Of a stretch of 64,000 nucleotides of DNA, positions 9,671 to 18,113 are shown in pieces (position 1 is the stretch's first letter; every line of letters starts with the position of its first letter). Below the pieces are notes generated by a model. That model worked only from the letters and a program-made list of their open reading frames with translations. It was not told the DNA's origin and ran no database searches. Origin of the DNA: Fuerstiella sp. (GTDB lineage: Bacteria > Planctomycetota > Planctomycetia > Planctomycetales > Planctomycetaceae); NCBI GenBank assembly GCA_029245955.1, contig JAQWOH010000005.1, forward strand, positions 1 through 64,000, in the 5' to 3' direction. The position numbers were made by a program, and so were the translations under genes.

Positions 9671-10055
9671 TTGCCTGGTTCCTGAACGGCGCCGGTGTCT
9701 CACCCGCCCCGCATTTTTCAACGTGAAATTCTCAACGTACATGCGTGTTACGACGCAACCTGTCCGCCGACTGTGACCGGCCGCATTCTGGTGTAAAGCC
9801 GGGCAGATGTGAAGACAGGCAGCCTGGCCGGACTAATCCGGTCTGGAGATCTGTTCGCTTTCTAGGTGTCCTATCCGTCGCAACACCAGTTTTCGATGAC
9901 TTCCGTCAGAAATCCGATTTTCCAAACAGTCGATACGGATCACGGAGACCTGCATTGCGCATGCCAGGTTCGCCCGTCCTCACGGACGGCTGAACCGGCT
10001 GGATCCACGAGCGCCAGCAGAATTGCAATACCTGAATGGAATCGGGAAGATTAAA
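9671..10055. other. Divergent intergenic region between sppA and the YHS-protein gene
   Basis: No gene is visible in these 385 bp. They should hold the promoters of both flanking genes. The one clear structure is the hairpin at 9967-9996 in the leader of the rightward gene. Confidence 0.6.
9967..9996 (+). repeat. Stable hairpin in the 5' leader of the YHS-protein gene
   Basis: Outer arms GGTTC/GAACC and inner arms CCGTCC/GGACGG (9974-9979, 9984-9989), split by a 2-base internal mismatch and closed by a 4-base loop. It ends 60 bp before the ATG at 10056 and has no T run, so a regulatory or mRNA-stability role is more likely than termination. Confidence 0.45.
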
Positions 10056-11792
10056 ATGAAAACTCGAAAATGCGTTCGACGATGCCTGCTGGTGGCAACC
10101 CTTGCCGGAACACCGCTTTCCGTAGCAGGAGCAGAAACTCCTTCCGTTCAAAAAACTGCGCCTCAGGAACAAAGGACAACATTGTGGCCGATCGTCGCAA
10201 CCGCTCTCAGAAAAGTGCCGCAACCCGCCAAACGTGTATCCGATATTCAACTCACCCAGTACCAGCCCGGCTTGAACGGGACGAACGGCAAAACCTCAAC
10301 CGTGAACGGCGAACTGCGGAAACTCTTCCAGAAAAACGGCCGTCCCATGCCGTCAATGAGGACGCGAGACCTGCCAAATGCCAACAGTTCGGCAATTCGC
10401 ATGGTTCGACACAGAAAAGACGTCCCTGAGCCACCTGAGTCGTCGCAAGAAGAACAGGCGAAGAAACCAAGCCTGCTGAAAAGATTCTTCAACAGATTCA
10501 AGGCAAAACCGTCAGACAAAGACGAGTTCCTGTCGCCGGGCCAGGCCGCCGCACCCGCGATTCCTTCGCCGCCACCAATTGTGTTCGATGAGGGCTCGAA
10601 CACTCGATCGGGCAGTACCGGAAATTCTGTGCCAGCAAGGGTCACAGGATTCCAGAAAGGCAATGGTCAGTCGATGTTCGGTATCAGCCAGTCACGTATT
10701 GCGACAACATCGAATGATGACCTGGCGCAGCCGCTGATTCAAGTAACACAGTTGGCTCCCGCAGAGTCACCCAAGGGCAATCAACCGGCGCAAAAGCCCG
10801 CGGGAAGCGACTCTCAATACCAACACCCGACTCAGCATCAGGTTCTTGTTGACGATGGCTTCGTGAATCCGTTTGGCGAATCAGTACCGGCCAGCGACGA
10901 TGATACGTTGCTTGACCTGGATTTGCTTATCGAAACATCTATTTCTAAAAACATCGAATCCCCGTTACCGACACTTCCCGAAGACGCATCTGAACTGGCA
11001 GCCGATCAGAATCCGTTCGTTCAGGAAGCTGCAGCAGCGTCGCCGCAGCAGCAGCCGGTGGCACGTCAGTCAGATGCGACAGGCAATATCGCTGCAGAGC
11101 TTACCGAAGAGTCAACGGTTTCGGCACAGACAGAAGAAGTCGTAACAGACATCCAGCCGACTCGCACGATTGCGTTGGAAACAGATTCGGAAACGACAAC
11201 GAATCAAACACAGCATGAATCGGAAGAATCATCAGTCACTGCGAAGCAATCACAATTCGCTGATGAAGCCAAGTCAGAACCAATCGGTACATCGGATTCC
11301 GAAACGACGTCAAAAGCAGCATGGAGGCCGTCAGCAGAGGCTGTCGCCGGGGGCCGAGTGTTGGAAACACCCATTGAACTGAAACCAGATCCGGAACGCC
11401 ATCGTCAGCTGAGCGACCAGGCTCGCCGTGAAGAACAGCTGTACCGAATCAGTTCACGTAGCGGACAGGCCGGTTTTAAGGGATTTTGTCCGGTTGCTCT
11501 GCGAGACCGCCGCGAACTGCTCGATGGTCGTTCAGAGTACAGTTCAAAATACGGTCTGAGAACATACGACTTCAGCTCTCCGGAAGCCCAGGCAGCCTTC
11601 GAAGCCAATCCAACGCGATATGCTCCTGCCGGAGCTGGCAGTGATGTTGTGCTGCTGGTCAATACGAACGAAGAAGTGGCCGGAATTCTGGACTTTTCAC
11701 TGTGGTATCGTGACCGCCTGTACATGTTCCGATCACGCGAAACTCAGGCAATCTTCTCGGGCAACCCGCAGCGGTACGCGAGTCAATACTGA
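10056..11792 (+). CDS. Exported protein with disordered middle and tandem C-terminal YHS-like units
   Basis: The ATG at 10056 follows a GGAAGA ribosome site and starts a signal peptide (MKTRKCVRRCLLVATLAG...). The product is 578 residues. Residues about 100-450 are low-complexity, rich in Ser, Gln, Glu, Thr and Pro, and probably disordered. The last 115 residues carry two YHS-like units: 'GFKGFCPVALRDRRELLDG...YDFSSPEAQAAFEANPTRYAPA' and 'VVLLVNTNEEVAGILDFSLWYRDRLYMFRSRETQ...NPQRYAS'. YHS domains are small, often metal-associated modules. Only the first unit has the usual cysteine. The role is unknown; an envelope scaffold or metal-binding function is possible. Confidence 0.8.
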   Translation: MKTRKCVRRCLLVATLAGTPLSVAGAETPSVQKTAPQEQRTTLWPIVATALRKVPQPAKRVSDIQLTQYQPGLNGTNGKTSTVNGELRKLFQKNGRPMPSMRTRDLPNANSSAIRMVRHRKDVPEPPESSQEEQAKKPSLLKRFFNRFKAKPSDKDEFLSPGQAAAPAIPSPPPIVFDEGSNTRSGSTGNSVPARVTGFQKGNGQSMFGISQSRIATTSNDDLAQPLIQVTQLAPAESPKGNQPAQKPAGSDSQYQHPTQHQVLVDDGFVNPFGESVPASDDDTLLDLDLLIETSISKNIESPLPTLPEDASELAADQNPFVQEAAAASPQQQPVARQSDATGNIAAELTEESTVSAQTEEVVTDIQPTRTIALETDSETTTNQTQHESEESSVTAKQSQFADEAKSEPIGTSDSETTSKAAWRPSAEAVAGGRVLETPIELKPDPERHRQLSDQARREEQLYRISSRSGQAGFKGFCPVALRDRRELLDGRSEYSSKYGLRTYDFSSPEAQAAFEANPTRYAPAGAGSDVVLLVNTNEEVAGILDFSLWYRDRLYMFRSRETQAIFSGNPQRYASQY

Positions 11793-12397
11793 GAGGTTGC
11801 ACGTGGGTGTTGGCGGTCGATGTTGGCCCCTGAAAGTTCACTGGCGACATGGGCTTCCAACCGGTCTGCATTACCGCGGTCAAATCCCGTCTCCTGCGCA
11901 TACCACTGAGCCTAAAGCGTGCTTATTGCAGGGTGAGAGCCGGAAAACACAAGATCGATCGTGACACCGTCGCCTGCCGTTTTTCGCCAACATCAGGAAT
12001 TGACAATCGGCCATCCTGGCAGGCGTTGGAGATCTGTCATTGACTGCTCTGTTGCGTCAATGAATGTGCGGTCAAGGCACAGATGCGCTCGACGCTCTGC
12101 ACATCAACACGATTATTCAACAGTCGCTGCAGACTGAATCGCAGTGTCGTGATACCCGGCGCGGATCAACTTCCCGCCCGGATTTGCAGTCGATGCGGAT
12201 TCCCTTCGCAGGATAACAGAACCTCCGACTGACCGGATGGTTTTTCTTCCACTCTGTGGCACGCTACATTCCGCGGTACCATTCGCCCTGACGCAGGGCA
12301 CCACGACGCACGGAAGAATAAACCGTTCGCGTGTGACCTCAGAATAACGTGCAGTCTGCGTCGTGGGGACTCCCGTTTCGAAACCAGAAAATCAGCC
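11793..12397. other. 605-bp intergenic region, no gene seen
   Basis: None of the short open frames here has a ribosome site, signal peptide or recognisable motif. The stretch should contain the end of the YHS-gene transcript and the promoter of the GDPD/peptidase gene at 12398. Confidence 0.5.
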
Positions 12398-15031
12398 ATG
12401 CGAATCCCTTCACCTTTTTGTCTGTTGCCGGTTGCTGTACTCACAGCGTGTTCTGTCTTTGTCACGCCGAGTCATGCAGACGAGTCCGCCCCAGTTACAA
12501 TGCCGGCCCGTGGCATCTGTGCTCATCGAGGGGCTAGCGACACTCATCCGGAAAACACACTTTCTGCATTCCGAGAAGCCATCATGCTCGGAACGCAGAT
12601 GATCGAATTTGATGTCGCGCTGACCAGCGATAAACGGCTCGTGCTGATGCATGACAGCACTCTGGATCGTACAACGAATGGTGAAGGCCCGGTGTCGCAG
12701 AGCACCTTTGATGACCTCAGAAAGCTTGATGCCGGTTCGTGGAAAGACAAGAAATTCAAAGATGAACGCATTCCCACTCTGACCGAAGCGTTAGCCATGA
12801 TGCCGGACAACATCTGGCTGAACGTTCATCTGAAGGGTGGCGCAGAGCTGGCCAGAAGAACGGCATCGTTAATCTCCGAAACGGGGCGAATCCATCAGTG
12901 CTTCCTGGCTTGCGGACATGATGCGGCAGTCGCTGCCAAAGCGACCGAGCCAAAGATTCTGCTCTGCAACATGGAACGTCAGGGAAACTCTCAGCAGTAC
13001 GTGAATGAAACGATCACAGCAGGTTCTGACTTCATTCAGCTGTACGGTGGTGATGCTGTTGATCCTGCCCTGACAGAACAACTCAGCAAAGCAGATGTTC
13101 GCATCAATTACTGTTGCGCCAATGAGGCAGAGAAAGTGGCAGCGTTGTTTGGAGCCGGAGTGGAATTCCCGCTTGTGGACAAGCTCAGTGAGATGCTGAA
13201 AGTCGCCGATGAGCAGGACATAGAACGACTGACGCCCGTGTATCGTCCACGCGGAAAGCCTTCGGACAGGAAGGCAGTACCGGTCTTCGCCGAGGGCGAA
13301 GCACAGATCGTCCACGCGTTCAAAGAACAGAACGAGTGGATCCATCACGATCTGTGGGTGGAAACAGAATTCGATTCCGACAGTGATGGCCGGCTGGACC
13401 GTATGCACGTCAGTGTCACTCGCCAACGCCAGACCGACACCGAGGGTCTTAAAGTGGCCGCCGTCTATGTGTCCAGCCCGTATTTTTCGGGTACGGCGTC
13501 CGGGACTCGAAACTTCTTCTGGGACCCACGTCAGGAACTCGGCCAGCCCCCCGACAAACACGCCCAGCCGCCGTCAATTGCGCATCAATCGCGGCGAGTC
13601 GTTGTTTCAAAGTCGCACTGGAATGACTGGGTTCCGCGAGGCTTTGCGGTCGTTCATTCAGCTTCGCCTGGCACAGGCCTGTCACAAGGCTGCCCAACCA
13701 TCGGGGGCGACAACGAATCATTAGCACCGAAGGCTGTCATTGACTGGCTGAACGGTCGCGTCTCCGGCTTCACGACACCGAATGGCGACAACAGAGTCGA
13801 AGCATTCTGGTGTACAGGAAAAGTGGGCATGACCGGAACTTCGTACAACGGCACGATTCCGCTGGCAGCGGCAACAACCGGAGTCGACGGACTGGAAGCC
13901 ATCATTCCCATCGCACCGAACACGTCATATTATCATTACTATCGCTCGCACGGACTGGTACGGCATCCGGGCGGATACATCGGTGAAGATGTCGACGTTC
14001 TGTACAACTATATTAACAGTGGCAATCCGGAACGCCGCGAGATCTGCAACTGCAATGTTCGTGACAAAGAAATGGCCGAAGGCTTCGATCGCGTTACCGG
14101 CGACTATAATTCGTTCTGGGCGGGACGCGATTATCTCAACGACCTTGGTCCGCTAAAAGCACCGCTGCTGATGGCCCATGCCTTCAACGACTGGAACGTC
14201 ATGCCGGAGCACAGCGTTCGCATTTACAAAGCCGTGCAGGCAAAGGGAGTGCCGGTGCAGTCGTACTTTCACCAGGGAGGGCACGGAGGACAGCCTCCGC
14301 TGAAAATGATGAATCGCTGGTTCACGCGATATCTTTACGGCATTGAAAACGGCGTGGAAAAAGATCCAAAGGCGTGGATCGTGCGAGAGAATGAAGACAG
14401 GCAGAAACCCACATCGTATGCCGACTACCCTAATCCTGCCGCGACGACAGTCACACTGCATCCCGGAGTCGGTGGCAAGAAGCAAGGTTCACTTGGCGTC
14501 CGCAGCAAAACGCAGCAGGGAAACGAAACACTGAAGGACAACTTTTCCTTCGACGGTGAGACGCTGGCTCAGGCAGATTGGACCGATCACCGCCTGCTGT
14601 ACGTGACTGAGACACTGAAGAAACCGATTCATATTTCCGGTATCGCTCGCCTGCGAACTCGCCTGGCCTGCAACAAGCCTGCCGCTAACTTTTCGGTATG
14701 GCTGGTTTCACTGCCATGGTCCACAAGCGAAAAAACGAAAATCTATGAGAACGTGATTACCCGTGGCTGGGCCGATCCGCAGAATCGTGAGTCGCGCTCG
14801 AAAAGTCAGCCTTTGGTGCCCGGACAATACTACGATCTGGCCTTCGATCTTCAGCCGGACGACCAGATCATCCCGTCCGGCCAGCAGATCGGCATGATGA
14901 TCTTCTCCACTGACCGCGAATTCACACTGTGGCCGGCCCCGGGAACGGAGTTAACAATTGACCTGGACGCGACCAGCATTGAATTGCCGATCGTCGGTGG
15001 TCAGGATGCGTTTGCCGAAGCGACTGAGTAA
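12398..15031 (+). CDS. Exported GDPD-like / X-Pro dipeptidyl-peptidase (S15) fusion
   Basis: This 877-residue exported protein (signal peptide about residues 1-27) joins two hydrolases. Residues about 36-275 are a glycerophosphodiester phosphodiesterase: His43-Arg44-Gly45, 'HPENT', Glu70/Asp72 in 'IEFDV' and His85-Asp86 before 'LDRTTNG'. Residues about 300-870 are a serine peptidase of the S15 (CocE/PepX) class, with Ser482 in 'MTGTSYNGT', Asp598 in 'HAFNDWNV' and His629 in 'HQGGHGG', followed by a jelly-roll C-terminal domain. The Asp and His motifs are closer to PepX (cleaves X-Pro dipeptides) than to cocaine esterase. No stop or internal start separates the halves. The pairing is unusual and the joint substrate is unknown. 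Confidence 0.88.
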   Translation: MRIPSPFCLLPVAVLTACSVFVTPSHADESAPVTMPARGICAHRGASDTHPENTLSAFREAIMLGTQMIEFDVALTSDKRLVLMHDSTLDRTTNGEGPVSQSTFDDLRKLDAGSWKDKKFKDERIPTLTEALAMMPDNIWLNVHLKGGAELARRTASLISETGRIHQCFLACGHDAAVAAKATEPKILLCNMERQGNSQQYVNETITAGSDFIQLYGGDAVDPALTEQLSKADVRINYCCANEAEKVAALFGAGVEFPLVDKLSEMLKVADEQDIERLTPVYRPRGKPSDRKAVPVFAEGEAQIVHAFKEQNEWIHHDLWVETEFDSDSDGRLDRMHVSVTRQRQTDTEGLKVAAVYVSSPYFSGTASGTRNFFWDPRQELGQPPDKHAQPPSIAHQSRRVVVSKSHWNDWVPRGFAVVHSASPGTGLSQGCPTIGGDNESLAPKAVIDWLNGRVSGFTTPNGDNRVEAFWCTGKVGMTGTSYNGTIPLAAATTGVDGLEAIIPIAPNTSYYHYYRSHGLVRHPGGYIGEDVDVLYNYINSGNPERREICNCNVRDKEMAEGFDRVTGDYNSFWAGRDYLNDLGPLKAPLLMAHAFNDWNVMPEHSVRIYKAVQAKGVPVQSYFHQGGHGGQPPLKMMNRWFTRYLYGIENGVEKDPKAWIVRENEDRQKPTSYADYPNPAATTVTLHPGVGGKKQGSLGVRSKTQQGNETLKDNFSFDGETLAQADWTDHRLLYVTETLKKPIHISGIARLRTRLACNKPAANFSVWLVSLPWSTSEKTKIYENVITRGWADPQNRESRSKSQPLVPGQYYDLAFDLQPDDQIIPSGQQIGMMIFSTDREFTLWPAPGTELTIDLDATSIELPIVGGQDAFAEATE

Positions 15032-15068
15032 ACAGGAATGACGGCCAGGTAAATACAGGATCAATCGC

Positions 15069-15094
15069 AGAAATGGCTCAGGCAGAGCCTTTCT
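15069..15094. terminator. Hairpin between convergent genes (possible bidirectional terminator)
   Basis: Arms AGAAA-T-GGCTC (15069-15079, one bulged T) and GAGCCTTTCT (15085-15094) surround a 5-base loop. It lies between the stop at 15031 (+) and the stop at 15105 (-). The short T-rich flanks make it a weak terminator candidate in either direction. Confidence 0.4.
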
Positions 15095-15104
15095 GGGACG
15101 TACC

Positions 15105-16229
15105 TCAGCTTGCCCCTCCTCCACAATCGGCAAGGTTGCGCAGAATCTCAGCGCCCTGCCGCAACTGATCATCGGCCGCAGCAAACGACAGTCGAAAGTG
15201 AGTGTCGCTCGAACTGAATACGTTCCCGGGAATGATCAGCAGATTATTGCGAATCGCTTCGGTCACAAACTCAGTCCCCGTTCCCCACGGCGCTTTCAGA
15301 AACAGGTAGAAGGCACCCTGCCCTCCCTGAATCTCAAAGTGATCCTTCAGCTCGGACACGATGAGATCGCGTTTGCGACCGTAGTCCGCAAAGTTCTCGG
15401 ACAGATCCAGTTCCCAGGCCGTCAGTCCCGCCCACTGAATTGGGTGCGGCGCACAGACAAACGTAAATTGCTGCAGCTTCATCATCTGCTGAAGGACTGC
15501 CGACGGTCCGTGAACATAACCAAGTCTCAGCCCCGTCATGGAGTGAGATTTACTGAAGCCGTCGATAACAATCGTACTGTCATTCCATTCTGCCGGACTA
15601 CTGAACTCACTGTCAAAGCAAAACGACTTGTAAATCTCGTCACTGATTAATGCGATGTCGTTGTCAGCAGCAATCTGCGCCAAAGCTTTCACTTCCTCTG
15701 CAGATGCCACGGCTCCTGTGGGATTGCTCGGGCTGTTGAACAGAATGACTTTCGTACGATCCGTAATGGCCGCTTCTACGGCCTCCGGGCGAATTCGGAA
15801 ATCCGGATACGTTGACAGTTGAACGACTTTACCACCGGCCAGCGTCACCAGATGTTTGTACATCACAAACCACGGATCAAAGACCAGCACTTCGTCACCA
15901 GGATTAACAAGCGTACACAACGCCAGCATCAGCGCACCGCTGGTGCCGGACGAAACGAACACCTGGCGATCTTCATGTTGGTACGCAGCATCAACGTCAT
16001 GCTGCAGTCGTTCCAGCAGCGGAGCAATGCCCTGCGTTTGGCTGTAGGCATTCCTGCCCTCCTGGACGGCCTTGCACAACGCATCTTTGACCGGTTGAGG
16101 AGTGTCGAAGTGTGGTTGACCGATGCTCAGGTTGATCGGATTCTGCATTGTGGCAGCCAGATCAAAAACCTTTCTGATCCCCGATGCATCGATCTGATGC
16201 ATGCGATCTGCAATCCATTTATCACTCAT
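15105..16229 (-). CDS. Class I/II pyridoxal-phosphate aminotransferase
   Basis: The ATG at 16229 (MSDKWIADRMHQID...) gives 374 residues; ATGs at 16244 and 16274 would add 5 or 15. Fold type I aminotransferase motifs are present: 'INLSIGQPHFDTP', 'VFVSSGTSGALMLAL', 'LFNSPSNPTGA', 'LISDEIYKSF', the PLP-binding Lys227 in 'IDGFSKSHSMTGLRLGYVHG', and a conserved Arg in 'FRLSFAA'. This subgroup usually acts on aspartate, aromatic or related amino acids, but I cannot fix the substrate. It stands alone between unrelated genes and is probably cytoplasmic central metabolism. Confidence 0.9.
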   Translation of the reverse strand: MSDKWIADRMHQIDASGIRKVFDLAATMQNPINLSIGQPHFDTPQPVKDALCKAVQEGRNAYSQTQGIAPLLERLQHDVDAAYQHEDRQVFVSSGTSGALMLALCTLVNPGDEVLVFDPWFVMYKHLVTLAGGKVVQLSTYPDFRIRPEAVEAAITDRTKVILFNSPSNPTGAVASAEEVKALAQIAADNDIALISDEIYKSFCFDSEFSSPAEWNDSTIVIDGFSKSHSMTGLRLGYVHGPSAVLQQMMKLQQFTFVCAPHPIQWAGLTAWELDLSENFADYGRKRDLIVSELKDHFEIQGGQGAFYLFLKAPWGTGTEFVTEAIRNNLLIIPGNVFSSSDTHFRLSFAAADDQLRQGAEILRNLADCGGGAS

Positions 16230-16469
16230 ACTCTCATCACCCATCAATGAACGGAAGTACTTATATAAAAGCAACTTGCGTGAATACTACTACCTGAATT
16301 CAGCCTCCACAATCGATCGGCAATCACTTTAGTTTAGCGACCGAGCATTGAGACTCCTGTAACTCATATGTTTGAGAGGTCAATGACCTATACTCAACGC
16401 AAGCTCCCACATTCGTTCCTTCGGACGCAGCCCACTGGCACCGCACCATCCGTGAAGATCGGCGTGAAA

Positions 16470-17930
16470 ATGAGGAATTTCAAGATCATGAGCTGCGTTA
16501 CATTAAGGTTCGTGTCTCCCACCTGCTTCGCTCTGGCAGTCGCCATGACTTCGACTCACGTAGCCGCAACCGACGATGTACGGCACGTCGTCGATATCGG
16601 TTCCCGACGCGAGTTGTTCGTTGATCAGCACATCGTGCAAAAGTTGAGCGGAACGGCATTGAAACTTCACGCACCACAGCTCATGCCGCCGATCTCGCCG
16701 CCGCGACCTCACGGACACTACGCCACCGTGCTCAGATCAGACGACCAATTTCAGTTCTATTACCGCGGGGATACGCAGCCTGGTAATCACTGGAAGAAGG
16801 GCTGGGAACAATATCACGAAGGAGAAGTCACGCTGTATGCAGAGAGCAGCAACGGCATCAACTGGACACTGCCGAGACTGGACATCTACGACGACCATCC
16901 CACATTCCCCGCCGGTAACGTGGTGCTGATGAACGAGTTCCTTGTGACTCACAACTTCACCCCGTTCGTCGACACTCGCCCCGGTGTTCCAACCACCGAA
17001 CGCTATAAGGCGCTCGGTGGCCTGGCCTATCAACCGCATAAAGAACATCTTGAAGTCCGGGAGCGGCGTGGTCCTGGCGGCTTGAAGGCGTACACATCAC
17101 CTGACGGGATTCACTGGAAAAAGTTGAGGGACGAGCCCGTCGTGCCGGAAGAATGGGGCAAGTACTTTGATTCACAGAATTATGCGTTCTGGTCAGAATC
17201 CGAGCAGGCCTACGTCTGCTACTTTCGCCGCTTCATCAACGGGTATCGCGGGATCGCCCGCACGACGTCAAAGGACTTCATCAACTGGACTCCCTTTGTC
17301 GAAATGAAAGCGAATCTTCCAAACGAGCACCTTTACACGCCCTGCACTCAACCGTACTACCGAGCGCCGCACATTTATATCGCTCTGCCAACACGCTTCA
17401 TGGCCAAACGCGGTTCTGCCACCGACATTCTGATGATGAGCACTCGTGGCGGCGATCGTTTCGATCGTGAATTCACCCAGTCATTTATTCGACCGGGAAT
17501 CGGGGCTGAAGGCTGGGCAAACCGAGCAAATTACGCGGCCATTGGCATCCATCAGACCAGTTCCACAGAAATATCGCTGTTCCTGACCGGTGGCAGACGC
17601 TACGCACTGCGTATCGACGGCTTTGTATCCGTCAATGCACCGCTGGACACCGGCGAATTCATCACCCGGCTGCTGAAGTTTACCGGCACGAAACTGGAGA
17701 TCAACTATTCAACAAGTGCTGCGGGACAATTGCGGGTCGAAATCCAGGACGCAGACGGGAATGTCGTTCCGGGTTTCACTCTTGATGAATGCCAGCCGAT
17801 CTACGGTGACCACATCGGGCGAACGGTAAATTGGAATAATGAATCCGATATCAGTGCCTTGGAAGGTCAGCCGATACAGCTGCGTTTCGAGATGTCGGAT
17901 GCCGATCTGTACTCGTTGAAATTCGATTAG
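16470..17930 (+). CDS. Exported GH43/GH32-like beta-propeller protein, paralogue of the one at 6.4 kb
   Basis: I chose the ATG at 16470 because it opens a signal peptide (MRNFKIMSCVTLRF... with a hydrophobic core to about residue 30); the frame is open back to 16368. The 486-residue product shares 'GSRRELFVDQHIV' near its N-terminus, 'LYAESSNGINWTLPRL', 'YTSPDGIHWKKL', 'YFDSQNYAFW' and a C-terminal beta-sandwich region ('GFVSVNA...TGEFITRLLKF') with the protein at 6400-7791. It is probably a periplasmic or outer-surface sugar-binding or glycosidase-like protein. No catalytic acid/base pair can be named with confidence. Confidence 0.8.
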   Translation: MRNFKIMSCVTLRFVSPTCFALAVAMTSTHVAATDDVRHVVDIGSRRELFVDQHIVQKLSGTALKLHAPQLMPPISPPRPHGHYATVLRSDDQFQFYYRGDTQPGNHWKKGWEQYHEGEVTLYAESSNGINWTLPRLDIYDDHPTFPAGNVVLMNEFLVTHNFTPFVDTRPGVPTTERYKALGGLAYQPHKEHLEVRERRGPGGLKAYTSPDGIHWKKLRDEPVVPEEWGKYFDSQNYAFWSESEQAYVCYFRRFINGYRGIARTTSKDFINWTPFVEMKANLPNEHLYTPCTQPYYRAPHIYIALPTRFMAKRGSATDILMMSTRGGDRFDREFTQSFIRPGIGAEGWANRANYAAIGIHQTSSTEISLFLTGGRRYALRIDGFVSVNAPLDTGEFITRLLKFTGTKLEINYSTSAAGQLRVEIQDADGNVVPGFTLDECQPIYGDHIGRTVNWNNESDISALEGQPIQLRFEMSDADLYSLKFD

Positions 17931-17974
17931 AAGCAGTTTTACACCACCTTCAGGACAGAAATAGGTATCCCGAA

Positions 17975-18026
17975 GCGTACGCGAGGGACCAAGACATGAC
18001 GTCTTCACTCCACCCCTCGCTTACGC
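17975..18026. repeat. Inverted repeat between convergent beta-propeller genes
   Basis: Arms GCGTACGCGAGGG (17975-17987) and CCCTCGCTTACGC (18014-18026) match at 12 of 13 positions, and the spacer contains a second small inverted repeat (AAGAC/GTCTT). It lies between two convergent stops (17930 and 18114), so it may act as a bidirectional terminator. The GC-rich arm looks like a dispersed palindromic repeat, but this window has no second clear copy. Confidence 0.55.
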
Positions 18027-18113
18027 GCTGGATTATCAGCTGATTCGAAAACGGCTCTGAAAAATCAGCGCCGCCCAGTACATAAAGCGTTCTGTTGTGA
18101 TCGACACATTGAG

